The position numbers and the translations under genes are program-made. Below the pieces are notes generated by a model, which was not told the DNA's origin, made no database searches, and saw only the letters and a list, made by a program, of their open reading frames with translations. Shown here one piece after another: positions 7,982-20,617 of a DNA stretch of 53,072 bases. The DNA comes from Variovorax boronicumulans NBRC 103145 (GTDB lineage: Bacteria > Pseudomonadota > Gammaproteobacteria > Burkholderiales > Burkholderiaceae_C), in the NCBI RefSeq assembly GCF_001591345.1, contig NZ_BCUS01000037.1:1-53072 (forward strand), in the 5' to 3' direction. Position 1 is the first letter of the stretch, and each line of letters opens with the position of its first letter.

Positions 7982-8087
7982 GGCCGTCGATGATCCGGAT
8001 CGCACGGCTTTCGGTCGCGCACGTTCGGCCGTGGGGGAGCACAAACGGCCGACGGCAAGCGCGCCGCGCGCGGCCCATAATGTTTCG

Positions 8088-8963
8088 ATGAGCGATACCG
8101 ATCTGGACACCGATCTGCACGGGCACGGTGGCGCGGCGTCCGAGGTGGCGCTGTCGGCCGACAGCTTCGTCGCGCCGCCCGCCACCGACAGCCTGCGCGT
8201 CGACGTGCGCCAGACCCCCGGCGGCGTGGTCGGCTACGAGGCGCTGCCCGATCACCGCCTCAAGCTGCACGCGGGCGCGCCGGTGGCGGGCGCCTGCCAG
8301 TTCCACCGCTTTCTCTACACGCGCGGCGACCTCGACATCCTGCCGGCCGGCAGCACCGACATCTGGCATGAAGAGTCGCCGAGCACCTCGGTCGTGGTGC
8401 GCATGGCGCCCGCGCTGCTGGTGCGCACGGCCGACGAGATGGGCCTGCCGGCCGAGCGCGCGGTGCTCGGCGAGCGCCACCAGTTCCGCGACCCGCAGAT
8501 CGAGCACATCGCCTGGGCGCTCGACGCCGAGCGGCGCGCGGGCTTTCCCAACGGCCGGCTCTACACCGACAGCCTGGGCACCGCGCTCGCGGTGCAGCTG
8601 ATCGCGGCCGGCCCGCAGGTGGCGCCGTCACCTGTACAGGGGCTGACGCGGTTGCAGCTGAAACGCGTCACGGAGTTCATCGAGGCGCACCTGGACGGCG
8701 ACCTGTCGCTGGCCGCGCTGGCCGAGGTCGCAGGCCTGAGCGCCTCGCACCTGAAGACGCAGTTCAAGCGCTCCACTGGCCAGGCGGTGCATGCCTACGT
8801 GGTGCATCGCCGCGTCGACCGCGCGCGCAGCCTGCTGCTGAACAGCGAGCTGCCCGCCAGCCTCGTGGCGCTCGAGAGCGGCTTCTCGCACCAGAGCCAC
8901 ATGGCGCGCTGCATGCGCCGCGTGCTGGGCCTCACGCCCGGCGAGGTGCGGCGCGCGACCTGA
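8088..8963 (+). CDS. AraC-family transcriptional regulator
   Basis: 291 residues. The C-terminal 100 residues hold the two helix-turn-helix motifs of Ara[23 protein letters not shown], then [19 protein letters not shown], ending with the LGLTPGEVR signature. The N-terminal part looks like a cupin-type sensing domain. The start at 8088 is chosen because a CATAAT box (8076-8081) lies six bases before it, so an earlier start would fall in the promoter and the message may be leaderless. The gene is divergent from the SDR/imine-reductase pair and probably controls it. Inducer unknown. Confidence 0.88.
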   Translation: MSDTDLDTDLHGHGGAASEVALSADSFVAPPATDSLRVDVRQTPGGVVGYEALPDHRLKLHAGAPVAGACQFHRFLYTRGDLDILPAGSTDIWHEESPSTSVVVRMAPALLVRTADEMGLPAERAVLGERHQFRDPQIEHIAWALDAERRAGFPNGRLYTDSLGTALAVQLIAAGPQVAPSPVQGLTRLQLKRVTEFIEAHLDGDLSLAALAEVAGLSASHLKTQFKRSTGQAVHAYVVHRRVDRARSLLLNSELPASLVALESGFSHQSHMARCMRRVLGLTPGEVRRAT

Positions 8964-8965
8964 GC

Positions 8966-9949
8966 TCAGCGCGCTTCGTCGTCGAAGCCGCCGAATGCGA
9001 TGTCGGGCGCGCTGGTGTTGTGCTTGGAGGGCAGGCTGCGGCCGAAGCGCACTTGCGTGGCGTTCAGCGTCTTCACCTCGGGCAGCGGCAGCGCCTGCTC
9101 CGCCGCCTGCGGCGAGGCCTGCCAGCGCACCTCGCTCATGTCGGCGTTGTCGGGCGCCACGTACATCGAGCGCAGCACCGCGAAGGGTTGCTTCGCACTT
9201 GCTGTGGGTTGGGAGAGCGTCACGTCGAGCGCGGTGCGGGTGCGGCTGATCTCGGTCACGCGCGCCACAGCGCTGCCGCCGTCGGTGAAGCGCAGGTGGA
9301 TGGCCAGCGGTTTCGGCACGACGCGGATCGACGCGATGTCCACCACCGGTCGCCCGGCCTGCACGACCGGGCCGAGCAGGAACGACGAACCGTACACGCC
9401 GTCGCCGAAGCGCGCCTCGGGCAGCGGCTTGAGGCGCCAGTAGCCGTCGGACGGGTACAGCACGATGGCCTCGAGCGCCTTGCCGTTTTCCTTCTTGAAT
9501 ACCTGCAGCAGGTGAAAGCCGCGGTCGTGGCGCGCGCCGACCTGCACCGGCACGCGCGCCGGACGCCAGAAGGTCGGCAGCGTCATGCCGACGATGCGCC
9601 ACTGCGCGTTGTCGAGCAGCACGACGGTGCGTTGCTTGAAGCGGTGCGCCGGGTCGGTGGGGTGCGCGCCGCCGTCGAAATTGCAGCCCGAAAAATCGGG
9701 CGCGGTGACGTCGTTGCCGATGCTGCCGAGGTAGCTGGGCTGCAGTGCTTCGATGCGCAGGCGGCGGATGCCGTCGCCGCGCAGCACCATCGACACGTTG
9801 TCTTCCTCGGCGCAGGCCGTGGGGGTGGTGGCGTTCTCGACGGTGGCGGCAACGGGGGCCGCAGAAGCCGCGCCGGAGGTCAGCAGCAGGGCGAGGAAAG
9901 TGGCGGCGGGAGCGCGCGAGGCAAGGCGCGCAGCAATCGAAACGGGCAT
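8966..9949 (-). CDS. Secreted protein of unknown function
   Basis: 327 residues. The first 30 form a clear signal peptide (arginine region, hydrophobic FLALLLTSG, cleavage near ASA-AP), so the product is exported. The mature part is beta-rich, without a domain I recognise. Notable segments are DNVSMVLRGDGIRRLRIEAL near the N-terminus, DFSGCNFDGG with one Cys, and KPLAIHLRFTDGGS in the middle. A Cys in TACAEED and one in SGCNFD could form a disulfide. It is not obviously in an operon: the upstream kinase gene ends 52 bases away, and the AraC gene converges on it with two bases between. Confidence 0.8.
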   Translation of the reverse strand: MPVSIAARLASRAPAATFLALLLTSGAASAAPVAATVENATTPTACAEEDNVSMVLRGDGIRRLRIEALQPSYLGSIGNDVTAPDFSGCNFDGGAHPTDPAHRFKQRTVVLLDNAQWRIVGMTLPTFWRPARVPVQVGARHDRGFHLLQVFKKENGKALEAIVLYPSDGYWRLKPLPEARFGDGVYGSSFLLGPVVQAGRPVVDIASIRVVPKPLAIHLRFTDGGSAVARVTEISRTRTALDVTLSQPTASAKQPFAVLRSMYVAPDNADMSEVRWQASPQAAEQALPLPEVKTLNATQVRFGRSLPSKHNTSAPDIAFGGFDDEAR

Positions 9950-10001
9950 CGGGTCTCCGTTAAAGGGGAGAGGGCGCGCGAACGCGCAGGAGCCGAAAGG
10001 C

Positions 10002-10679
10002 TCAGGTGGGGTCGCGGCGCGCCATCAGGTCGCTGAAGAGCTTATGTTCGCATTCCGGGTCGGAGCACTTCTCGCAAGGCCATGTCCACGAGGCGGGCTT
10101 GGCGTCTCGGCGGGTGCGCGTGCGGGCACGGCCTTCGCTGCCGGCGATGGTGTTGATCGCATTCCAGGCATTCGCCAGCCGTTCTCCACCGCTGCCATGC
10201 ACCACGGCGTACGAGAGCCCGGCGCGCGAGAGCGCGGCGCGCACCAGCGTGTCGGTCGGCTGGCGCGCATGCGGGCCGTCGCGCATGTCGTCGGCCACCC
10301 AGGGCAGGTCGAGCGCGGTGAGCAGCGTGATGGCATAGCGCCGCTGCGCGGCCAGGGCGCTGTCGTAGAGCGAGGTATCGGCGAACAGCTGCTCGCTGTA
10401 GACCGCCGTCATGAGCGCCGTGGTGTCGGCCACCACCACGCCCGTGGCGGCGGCGGCGTCGATGCGGCGCCTCTGTTCGTCGGCGATGACCTGCTGCTCG
10501 TCGGGGCGCGGCGTGCGGCCTTCGCGTTCGCACCATTCGCGCAGGTACTCGCCCACCAGCGTGACGGGCGTGCCGCGGTCTTGCAGGCGCTGTGCGATGG
10601 CGCGCGAGAGCTCGGTCTTGCCCGTGCTCTCGGCGCCCACGAGTGCGATGACGCAGCCGGTCGGCAGGTTCGGCGTCAT
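10002..10679 (-). CDS. NadR-type AAA kinase (probable ribosylnicotinamide kinase) with Cys-rich tail
   Basis: 225 residues. The P-loop GAESTGKT (residues 15-22) is the form found in the kinase domain of NadR, which phosphorylates nicotinamide riboside to NMN. The nucleotidyltransferase and DNA-binding domains of enteric NadR are absent. GEYLREW and VVADTTALM also match the kinase fold. The gene overlaps pnuC by four bases (ATGA, 10676-10679), so uptake and phosphorylation are genetically coupled: PnuC imports nicotinamide riboside by facilitated diffusion and the kinase traps it. An unusual C-terminal extension holds Cys202, Cys205, Cys210 and His212 (CEKCSDPECEH), a possible zinc site. Confidence 0.85.
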   Translation of the reverse strand: MTPNLPTGCVIALVGAESTGKTELSRAIAQRLQDRGTPVTLVGEYLREWCEREGRTPRPDEQQVIADEQRRRIDAAAATGVVVADTTALMTAVYSEQLFADTSLYDSALAAQRRYAITLLTALDLPWVADDMRDGPHARQPTDTLVRAALSRAGLSYAVVHGSGGERLANAWNAINTIAGSEGRARTRTRRDAKPASWTWPCEKCSDPECEHKLFSDLMARRDPT

Positions 10680-11317
10680 GCCGGCACCGCCTTCGTCGTG
10701 GCCTTCGGCAGGCGTCGCTGCCATGCCAGGAAGCCGGCCACGCTGAGCACGGCGAACACCGCGTACAGCGCTGTCGTGAGCCACAGGCCTTTGTGGATGA
10801 ACAGGCCCACGCTGACCACGTTCACGGCCAGCCAGATGAGCCAGTTCTCGATGAACTTGCGTCCGAGCAGGAACTGCCCGACCAGGCTCAGGCCGGTGAC
10901 GAAGCCGTCCCACCAGGGCACGTCGGTGTTGGTGAAGCGGCGCAGGAAGAGGGCGACCACGGGCCACGCAATGGCGCAGGCCACGAGGGCGTACGCGGTC
11001 CCGCGCGGCGACAGCCGGCTGACCCGCAAGGCGCTGCCCTCGGCGCGAAAGCCGCGCAGCCATTGCGCCCAGCCCCACAGGGCGACGAAAGCGAAGAAAA
11101 CTTGAAGGGCGGCGTCGCCGTAGATGCGCGCGTTGGCGAACACCACCACGTAGAGCAGCGAGCTGACGATCGCCAGCGGCCAGCCCCAGTGGATCTCGCG
11201 CATGTTGCAGCCGACCATCACGAGCGCGAGCGCGGAGGCCACGAGCTCGAGCCAGGTGACGGGAGAACCCCACAGCGCAAAGGCGGAGGCCGAAAGGAAC
11301 TCGGGGAGGAGGTTCAC
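10676..11317 (-). CDS. pnuC: Nicotinamide riboside transporter PnuC
   Basis: 213 residues with about seven hydrophobic helices. Recognisable PnuC segments are MREIHWGWPLAIVSSLLY, ARIYGDAALQVFFAFVALWGW and, near the end, WLIWLAVNVVSVGLFIHKGL with the usual tryptophans. PnuC sits in the inner membrane and lets nicotinamide riboside enter down its gradient, driven by phosphorylation inside. The downstream kinase gene overlaps it by four bases. The 150 bases upstream are filled by a repeat element (11371-11464), and I see no riboswitch in the remaining leader. Confidence 0.92.
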   Translation of the reverse strand: MNLLPEFLSASAFALWGSPVTWLELVASALALVMVGCNMREIHWGWPLAIVSSLLYVVVFANARIYGDAALQVFFAFVALWGWAQWLRGFRAEGSALRVSRLSPRGTAYALVACAIAWPVVALFLRRFTNTDVPWWDGFVTGLSLVGQFLLGRKFIENWLIWLAVNVVSVGLFIHKGLWLTTALYAVFAVLSVAGFLAWQRRLPKATTKAVPA

Positions 11318-11370
11318 ACCGAGGCTGTGCGTCTTTCGGGTCGCTCCGTGAACCTCACGCGGTCTGGTCG

Positions 11371-11464
11371 TGGGACACCGCGGAACCGGCTTTGCCGGGC
11401 CGCTGGTGTCGCCCCCTGGAAGGGGGTTGGCGAAGCGACACGAAGTGCGCGGAGACTGGGGGTC
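11371..11464. repeat. Intergenic repeat with two hairpins
   Basis: A long imperfect stem pairs GACACC-GCGG-CCGGC (11374-11390) with GCCGG-CCGC-GGTGTC (11394-11410) around a TTT loop. A second hairpin pairs CCCCCT with AGGGGG (11412-11426). The tail runs through GCGAAGCGACACGAAGTGCG to ACTGGGGGT. I remember very similar text in many Comamonadaceae intergenic regions. It fills the gap between ftsB and pnuC and may end ftsB transcription. Confidence 0.6.
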
Positions 11465-11470
11465 ATCCGA

Positions 11471-11749
11471 TTACCTCGCGATCTGCACGAAGACTTCGTT
11501 CGGTTTGACCATGCCGAGTTCCGCGCGGGCGCGTTCCTCGACCATCTCGAGGCCGTCTTTCAGGTCATTGACTTCGGACGCAAGCCGCTCGTTGTTGAGG
11601 GCGGCCTTGGCGTTGGCGTCCTTCTGGTCGGCCAGCTGGGTTCTGAGCTGGGCGACCTCGCGCACGCTGCCGCGCCCGTTCCACAGCTGCCACTGCAGGA
11701 TGACCAGCAGCAGCACCAGGATGAGAGGAGGGACGAAGCGCGCGCGCAT
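11471..11749 (-). CDS. ftsB: Cell division protein FtsB
   Basis: 92 residues, typical of FtsB. One N-terminal transmembrane helix (about 8-22, PLILVLLLVILQWQL) is followed by a coiled coil (about 28-70) in the periplasm and a C-terminal EERARAELGMVKPNEVFVQ signature. FtsB forms the FtsQBL complex that activates septal peptidoglycan synthesis. It lies 15 bases after eno, in the order pyrG-kdsA-DUF1330-eno-ftsB known from many proteobacteria. Confidence 0.93.
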   Translation of the reverse strand: MRARFVPPLILVLLLVILQWQLWNGRGSVREVAQLRTQLADQKDANAKAALNNERLASEVNDLKDGLEMVEERARAELGMVKPNEVFVQIAR

Positions 11750-11764
11750 GCAGGCTGCGAGGCG

Positions 11765-15971
<4,207 letters not shown>

Positions 15972-16048
15972 GGTGTCCCCTTTGTGCCTCCACGGCCGAA
16001 GGCCATCCGGTTCCTGATCTTGTCGGTATGTGAGCAACAATATGTCCC

Positions 16049-17272
16049 ATGCAAGATCTCGCCGGCAAACACATCGTCCTCGGACTCACAGGGGGCATCG
16101 CCTGCTACAAATCGGCCGAGCTGTGCCGCCTGCTCGTGAAGGCGGGCGCCACCGTCCAGGTCGTGATGACCGAGGCGGCCGAGCAGTTCATGACGCCGGT
16201 CACCATGCAGGCGCTCTCGGGGCGCACCGTCTACACCTCGCAGTGGGACGCCCGCGAGCCCAACAACATGCCGCACATCAACTTGAGCCGCGAGGCCGAT
16301 GCGATCGTGTTGGCGCCCTGCAGCGCCGATTTCATCGCGCGGCTGGTGCAGGGCCGCTCCGACGAGCTGCTGAGCCTGCTGTGCCTGGCACGCCCGACCG
16401 ACCGCGTGCCGCTCTTGATCGCCCCGGCCATGAACCGCGAGATGTGGGCCCATCCGGCCACCCAGCGCAACCTGATGCAGGTGTCGGCCGACGGCGCGAC
16501 CGTGCTGGGCGTGGGCAGCGGCTGGCAGGCCTGCGGCGAAACCGGCGACGGGCGCATGCTCGAACCGGCGCAGCTGCTCGAGGACATCACGGCCTTCTTC
16601 CAGCCCAAGCTGCTGGCGGGGCAGAAGGTGCTCGTCACGGCCGGCCCGACCTTCGAGGCGCTGGACCCGATTCGCGGCATCACCAACCATTCGTCCGGCA
16701 AGATGGGTTTCGCCATCGCCCGCGCGGCGCGCGAGGCCGGTGCCGAGGTCACGCTGGTGGCCGGCCCGGTGCACCTGCCGACGCCGCGCGGCGTGAGCCG
16801 CATCGACGTGCTGTCGGCACAGGAGATGCTCGAAGCCACCACCCGTGCTGCGCAGGTAGCTAGCATTTTTGTAGCAACGGCCGCCGTGGCCGACTGGCGC
16901 CCGGCGACGCACAGCGACCAGAAGATCAAGAAGGACGGCAGCGGCCAGACGCCGGTGCTGCACTTCGTCGAGAACCCCGACATCCTGCTCACGGTGGCCA
17001 AAAGCGAACGCGCACAGGCCAGGAAGCTGTTCTGCGTGGGCTTCGCCGCCGAGAGCGAGAACCTCGCCGAGCACGCCAAGGCCAAGCGCGAGCGCAAGGG
17101 CATTCCGCTGCTGGTGGGCAACATCGGCCCGCTGACCTTCGGGCAGGACGACAACGCCTTGCTGCTGGTGGACGCGAAGGGCGTGCGCGAGCTGCCCCGC
17201 GCGCCCAAGCTCCGGCTGGCGCGCGAGTTGATGATGGAGATTGCAGCGCGACTTCCTGATTGGAGGGCCTGA
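16049..17272 (+). CDS. coaBC: Bifunctional phosphopantothenoylcysteine decarboxylase/synthetase
   Basis: 407 residues. The N-terminal CoaC half binds FMN and decarboxylates phosphopantothenoylcysteine: GGIACYKSAEL, NMPHINLSREADAIVLAPCSAD with the active-site His, APAMNREMW, and GWQACGETGDGRM with the catalytic Cys. The C-terminal CoaB half couples phosphopantothenate to cysteine with CTP: VTAGPTFEALDPIRGITNHSSGKMG, AAVADWRP and KIKK. Both steps are in coenzyme A synthesis. A dispersed repeat (16847-16877) is translated in frame just before AAVADWRP. The stop overlaps the next start by one base (TGATG). Confidence 0.97.
   Translation: MQDLAGKHIVLGLTGGIACYKSAELCRLLVKAGATVQVVMTEAAEQFMTPVTMQALSGRTVYTSQWDAREPNNMPHINLSREADAIVLAPCSADFIARLVQGRSDELLSLLCLARPTDRVPLLIAPAMNREMWAHPATQRNLMQVSADGATVLGVGSGWQACGETGDGRMLEPAQLLEDITAFFQPKLLAGQKVLVTAGPTFEALDPIRGITNHSSGKMGFAIARAAREAGAEVTLVAGPVHLPTPRGVSRIDVLSAQEMLEATTRAAQVASIFVATAAVADWRPATHSDQKIKKDGSGQTPVLHFVENPDILLTVAKSERAQARKLFCVGFAAESENLAEHAKAKRERKGIPLLVGNIGPLTFGQDDNALLLVDAKGVRELPRAPKLRLARELMMEIAARLPDWRA
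16847..16877 (-). repeat. Dispersed 31-nt repeat inside coaBC
   Basis: Read on the minus strand, it begins TTGCTACAAAAATGC and ends TAGCTACCTGCGCAGC. It is the inverted relative of 4583-4613. It encodes part of the linker AAQVASIFVAT at the end of the beta-strand before the conserved AAVADWRP. The enzyme frame is intact. Confidence 0.58.
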
Positions 17273-17712
17273 TGAACACCGAATCCAACACACCACCCAA
17301 CGGCGACTTCGCCCGCTACGTGGAGCAGCTGTCGGCGCGGGCCGGCCAGTCGGCCCGCGTCCCGGGCAAGGAGTCCGAGCACGGGCTGGACGTCGGCATG
17401 ACGCCTTCGCCCGGCGCGCAGGGCACCGTGGCCACGCGGCGCGAATCGCCGGGTGGCGAGGCCGCGAAGGCAGACGGCAGCAAGGCCATCCCCCTGGGCA
17501 CGCTCAAGGTGCTGGCCGGCATGGGGGCGATGGTGTTCCTGGTGCTGTGGGCCATCGGCGTGCCGCTCTCCGTGCTGGTCCTGGGCGCGGCCGCGGCGGC
17601 CTGGTTCGGCAAGCGTTTTCTCAAGGGGCTCAACCTGAGGCCCGGGGTCGCCAAGTGGCAGCAGGTGCTCGAAGAGGCCGCCCGCAGGCAAAAAGAACAG
17701 CAACAGAAATAA
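17272..17712 (+). CDS. Membrane protein of unknown function
   Basis: 146 residues. The first 70 are hydrophilic and rich in Gly, Ser and Pro. One long or two short transmembrane segments span about 77-112 ([20 protein letters not shown], then [15 protein letters not shown]), and the tail is basic and helical (about 120-146). It has no domain I recognise. The ATG overlaps the coaBC stop by one base and the dut gene starts 17 bases after its stop, so it belongs to a coaBC-dut transcript. Such fillers between coaBC and dut are not part of the pathway as known. Confidence 0.75.
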   Translation: MNTESNTPPNGDFARYVEQLSARAGQSARVPGKESEHGLDVGMTPSPGAQGTVATRRESPGGEAAKADGSKAIPLGTLKVLAGMGAMVFLVLWAIGVPLSVLVLGAAAAAWFGKRFLKGLNLRPGVAKWQQVLEEAARRQKEQQQK

Positions 17713-17728
17713 ACAAGGCAGCAAGTCA

Positions 17729-18175
17729 GTGAAAGTAGACGTCCGAATCCTCGATCCGCGCATGGTGGATCAATTGCCCGCGTATGCCACCCCCGGAAGC
17801 GCCGGCCTCGACCTGCGGGCCTGCCTCGATGCCCCGGTCACGCTCGAACCCAATGCCTGGCAACTGGTGGGCACCGGCATCGCGATCCACCTGGCCGATC
17901 CGGCCTATGCGGCGCTGATCCTGCCGCGCTCGGGCCTGGGCCACAAGCACGGCATCGTGCTGGGCAACCTCGTCGGCCTGATCGACAGCGACTACCAGGG
18001 CGAGCTGAAGGTCAGCGCCTGGAACCGCAGCAACACGCCCTTCGTGCTGCAGCCGATGGAGCGGCTCGCGCAGCTGGTGATCGTGCCGGTGGTGCAGGCG
18101 CAGTTTCGCGTGGTCGCCGAGTTCGAGGCCTCGCAACGCGGCGAGGGCGGCTACGGCTCGACGGGCAAGCACTGA
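17729..18175 (+). CDS. dut: Deoxyuridine 5'-triphosphate nucleotidohydrolase
   Basis: 148 residues, the homotrimeric dUTPase. It hydrolyses dUTP to dUMP, keeping uracil out of DNA and feeding dTMP synthesis. All five motifs are visible: [43 protein letters not shown], and the C-terminal [10 protein letters not shown] that closes on the nucleotide. The coaBC-dut neighbourhood is common in proteobacteria. The start at 17729 is GTG, preceded by CAAGGCAGCAAGTCA. Confidence 0.97.
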   Translation: MKVDVRILDPRMVDQLPAYATPGSAGLDLRACLDAPVTLEPNAWQLVGTGIAIHLADPAYAALILPRSGLGHKHGIVLGNLVGLIDSDYQGELKVSAWNRSNTPFVLQPMERLAQLVIVPVVQAQFRVVAEFEASQRGEGGYGSTGKH

Positions 18176-18364
18176 GCCTTTGCCCCAGCAAAGCTGAAGG
18201 GCACCTGAGTATCCAAGGCGTAAAGAACGGAACCGCCGGCGCGTGGTTCGTCTCGAAGGTTTCAGCGTGTGTCTTTCGTCATCGCGGCTTCGGCTGAGGC
18301 GTTAGACACAGGCAGGCATGCAGCCCGTCCGGGCGCGTGCTGTTTTCTTCGAGGAGCCTCTTTC

Positions 18365-18865
18365 ATGAACATCTCAATGCGCTTCATTTCCGTCACGGCG
18401 TCCGTGCTCGCACTGGCCACGCTCACGGCCTGTGTCGCGCCGGCCCCGGTCTACCAGACCTCGCGCTACCCCTACCAGGCCCCGCCGCGGGCGATCCAGT
18501 ACCAGGAAGCCGCCTACGTCGAGTACGGCCACGTGGCCAACATCGAGGTACTGCGCAGCGAAACCGCAGGCGTCGGCACCACGGGTGGCGGTGCCATCGC
18601 GGGCGGCCTCATTGGCGGCGTGGTGGGCAACCAGTTCGGACGCGGCAACGGCCGTGCCGCAGCCACTGCGCTCGGCCTCGTGGGCGGCGCCTTGCTGGGC
18701 AACACCATCGAGGCCCAGCAGAACGGCCCGCGCGCCTACGAGAGCTACCGCGTCTCGGTGCAGACCGACCGCGGCGGCTACCGTGCCTTCGACGTGCAAA
18801 ACCCGGGCGACCTGCGCATCGGCGACCGCGTGCGCATCGACAACGGGCACATCTCGCGCATGTAA
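18365..18865 (+). CDS. Glycine-zipper outer-membrane lipoprotein (SlyB-like)
   Basis: 166 residues. A lipoprotein signal ends at Cys23 (LATLTAC). After a Tyr/Pro-rich linker comes a glycine zipper from about residue 78 to 122 (GGGAIAGGLIGGVVGNQ and ALGLVGGALLGN), which pairs transmembrane helices. The C-terminal part (YRVSVQTDRG, GDLRIGDRVRID) is the small beta domain typical of the SlyB/Rick_17kDa group. These proteins help maintain outer-membrane integrity. The start at 18365 places the signal peptide correctly. It is followed by a bidirectional terminator. Confidence 0.88.
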   Translation: MNISMRFISVTASVLALATLTACVAPAPVYQTSRYPYQAPPRAIQYQEAAYVEYGHVANIEVLRSETAGVGTTGGGAIAGGLIGGVVGNQFGRGNGRAAATALGLVGGALLGNTIEAQQNGPRAYESYRVSVQTDRGGYRAFDVQNPGDLRIGDRVRIDNGHISRM

Positions 18866-18890
18866 GCGGTCGGCCGCGCGCGCAAAGAAA

Positions 18891-18914
18891 AAAGCCGGGC
18901 ACTGCCCGGCTTTT
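18891..18914. terminator. Bidirectional terminator between convergent genes
   Basis: AAAGCCGGGC and GCCCGGCTTTT pair around ACT. A run of A before and of T after the stem lets it work for the lipoprotein gene (+) and the FKBP gene (-). Confidence 0.85.
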
Positions 18915-18935
18915 GCTTTGTGGAGTGGCGTGGTT

Positions 18936-19460
18936 TCAGTGCAGCATCTGGCCGCCCGGCGCCATCGGCGGGACCTTGAAGAAGGCGGTGCCTGCCGTGC
19001 CGCGGCCGACTTCTTCTTCGGTGGCTTCACGCACCGAACGCACCGTGATGTCCAGGCGGATCGCGATGCCCGCCAGCGGGTGGTTACCGTCGAGCACGAG
19101 GTGGTCGGGATAGATCTCGGCCACGGTGTAGATCGCGTCCTTGGGCATGGCCTCGCTCACGCCCTTGGGCAGGGCGGAGCCGTCGAAGGTCATGCCTTCT
19201 TCGGTGCCTTCGGGGAACAGCGAACGCGGCTCCAGGAAGAGCAGCTGGTCGTTGAAGTCGCCGAAGCCCTGCTCGGGCTCGATCTGCAGTTGCACGCGCG
19301 CGCCGGGCTCATGGCCCTGCAGGGCGGCCTCGATCACGTCGAAGAGGTCGTCGCCGCCCACCATGAATTCCACCGGCTCGTCGAGCACGTCCAGCACATC
19401 GCCGAGCGTGTCTTTCATGGTCCAGGTCAGGCCGACCACGCATTGTTCAGAGATTTCCAT
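18936..19460 (-). CDS. FKBP-type peptidyl-prolyl isomerase, SlyD/SlpA-like
   Basis: 174 residues. The N-terminal FKBP half-domain contains MKDTLGDVLDVLDEPVEF and GHEPGARVQLQIEPEQGFGDF, and an insert-in-flap chaperone segment follows (about 75-135), as in SlyD/SlpA. The His-rich metal tail of E. coli SlyD is missing. Its role is proline cis/trans isomerisation during protein folding in the cytoplasm. Its ATG lies 14 bases from the divergent roxA-like ATG, so the promoters must overlap the opposite genes. Confidence 0.92.
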   Translation of the reverse strand: MEISEQCVVGLTWTMKDTLGDVLDVLDEPVEFMVGGDDLFDVIEAALQGHEPGARVQLQIEPEQGFGDFNDQLLFLEPRSLFPEGTEEGMTFDGSALPKGVSEAMPKDAIYTVAEIYPDHLVLDGNHPLAGIAIRLDITVRSVREATEEEVGRGTAGTAFFKVPPMAPGGQMLH

Positions 19461-19474
19461 TGCAGAATTCTCCC

Positions 19475-20617
19475 ATGGAGATCAATCAACCGCTGCCTTT
19501 GCTTGGCGGCCTGAGTCCCGCGCAGTTCATGCGCCGGTACTGGCAAAAGAAACCCCTGCTGATCCGGCAGGCCGTTCCCTCGATGGTGCCACCGATCGAC
19601 CGCCCCGCGCTGTTCGCGCTGGCGGAGCGCGAGGGCGTCGAGTCGCGCCTCATCCGGCATGGGAAGGCCGGCTGGTCGCTCAAGCACGGCCCGCTGACCC
19701 GCCGCGCGCTGCCGCCGCTGAAGCAGCCGGGCTGGACGATGCTGGTGCAGGGCGTCGACCTGCACCACGACGGCGTGCACGAGCTGCTGCGGCAGTTCCG
19801 CTTCCTGCCCGACGCGCGCCTGGACGACCTGATGATCAGCTACGCGAGCGACACCGGCGGCGTCGGCCCGCATTTCGACAGCTACGACGTGTTCCTGCTG
19901 CAGGCGCAGGGGCGGCGCCGCTGGTCCATCGGCAAGCAGTCCGACCTGCGGCTGCAGCCCGACGTGCCGCTCAAGGTGCTCGAGCACTTCGAGCCCGAGC
20001 AGACCTTCGTGCTCGAGCCCGGCGACATGCTTTACCTGCCGCCCAAGTACGCCCACGACGGCGTGGCGGTGGGCGACGACTGCATGACGTACTCGATCGG
20101 GCTGCGCTCGTCTGCCGTGGGCGAGCTGGGCGCCGACCTGCTGGCGCGCGTGGCGCAGGCCTATGCCGAAGATCTGGAAGACGCGGGCCCGGCCGAACTG
20201 GCGCGTTATCGCGACCCATCGCAACCTGCCGTCGAGGCCCCGGCCGCGATGCCGGCCGCGCTGCAGGATTTCGCGCGCAAGGCCGTCGAGGCCGCGCTGC
20301 GCGACCCCGACGCCATCGACCGCGCGCTGGGCGAATCGCTCACCGAGCCGAAGGCCAACGTCTGGTTCGGCGAGGGCAACGAAGTGCCCGAGGTGCTGCG
20401 CGAGGTCGCGCTTGATCGCCGCACGCGCATGCTCTACGACGCGCGGCACATCTACATCAACGGCGAGAGCTTCCGCGCGAGCGGGGCCGACGCCACGCTG
20501 ATGCGGCGGCTGGCCGACCAGCGCGCGCTCGGTGCGCGCGAGCTGGCCCGCGCCAGCGAGGGCGCGCGGGCGCTGCTGGGCGAGTGGTGCGAGGCGGGCT
20601 GGCTGCATGCCGAATGA
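19475..20617 (+). CDS. roxA: RoxA/YcfD-type ribosomal protein arginine hydroxylase (JmjC/cupin)
   Basis: 380 residues. A 2-oxoglutarate/Fe(II)-dependent oxygenase of the cupin-4/JmjC class; the E. coli relative hydroxylates Arg81 of ribosomal protein L16. The iron triad is His133 and Asp135 (PHFDSYDVF) plus His194 (KYAHDG). The N-terminal FMRRYWQKKPLLIRQA is typical, and a dimerisation and winged-helix part follows. The start MEINQPLPLLGG (19475) fits the family. No ribosome binding site is evident, and the alternative TTG at 19460 adds five residues. The next gene overlaps its end by 11 bases. Confidence 0.92.
   Translation: MEINQPLPLLGGLSPAQFMRRYWQKKPLLIRQAVPSMVPPIDRPALFALAEREGVESRLIRHGKAGWSLKHGPLTRRALPPLKQPGWTMLVQGVDLHHDGVHELLRQFRFLPDARLDDLMISYASDTGGVGPHFDSYDVFLLQAQGRRRWSIGKQSDLRLQPDVPLKVLEHFEPEQTFVLEPGDMLYLPPKYAHDGVAVGDDCMTYSIGLRSSAVGELGADLLARVAQAYAEDLEDAGPAELARYRDPSQPAVEAPAAMPAALQDFARKAVEAALRDPDAIDRALGESLTEPKANVWFGEGNEVPEVLREVALDRRTRMLYDARHIYINGESFRASGADATLMRRLADQRALGARELARASEGARALLGEWCEAGWLHAE

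Noticed and set aside
11318..11470. Riboswitch upstream of pnuC
   Set aside because: The region is occupied by the hairpin repeat, and I see no conserved riboswitch core.
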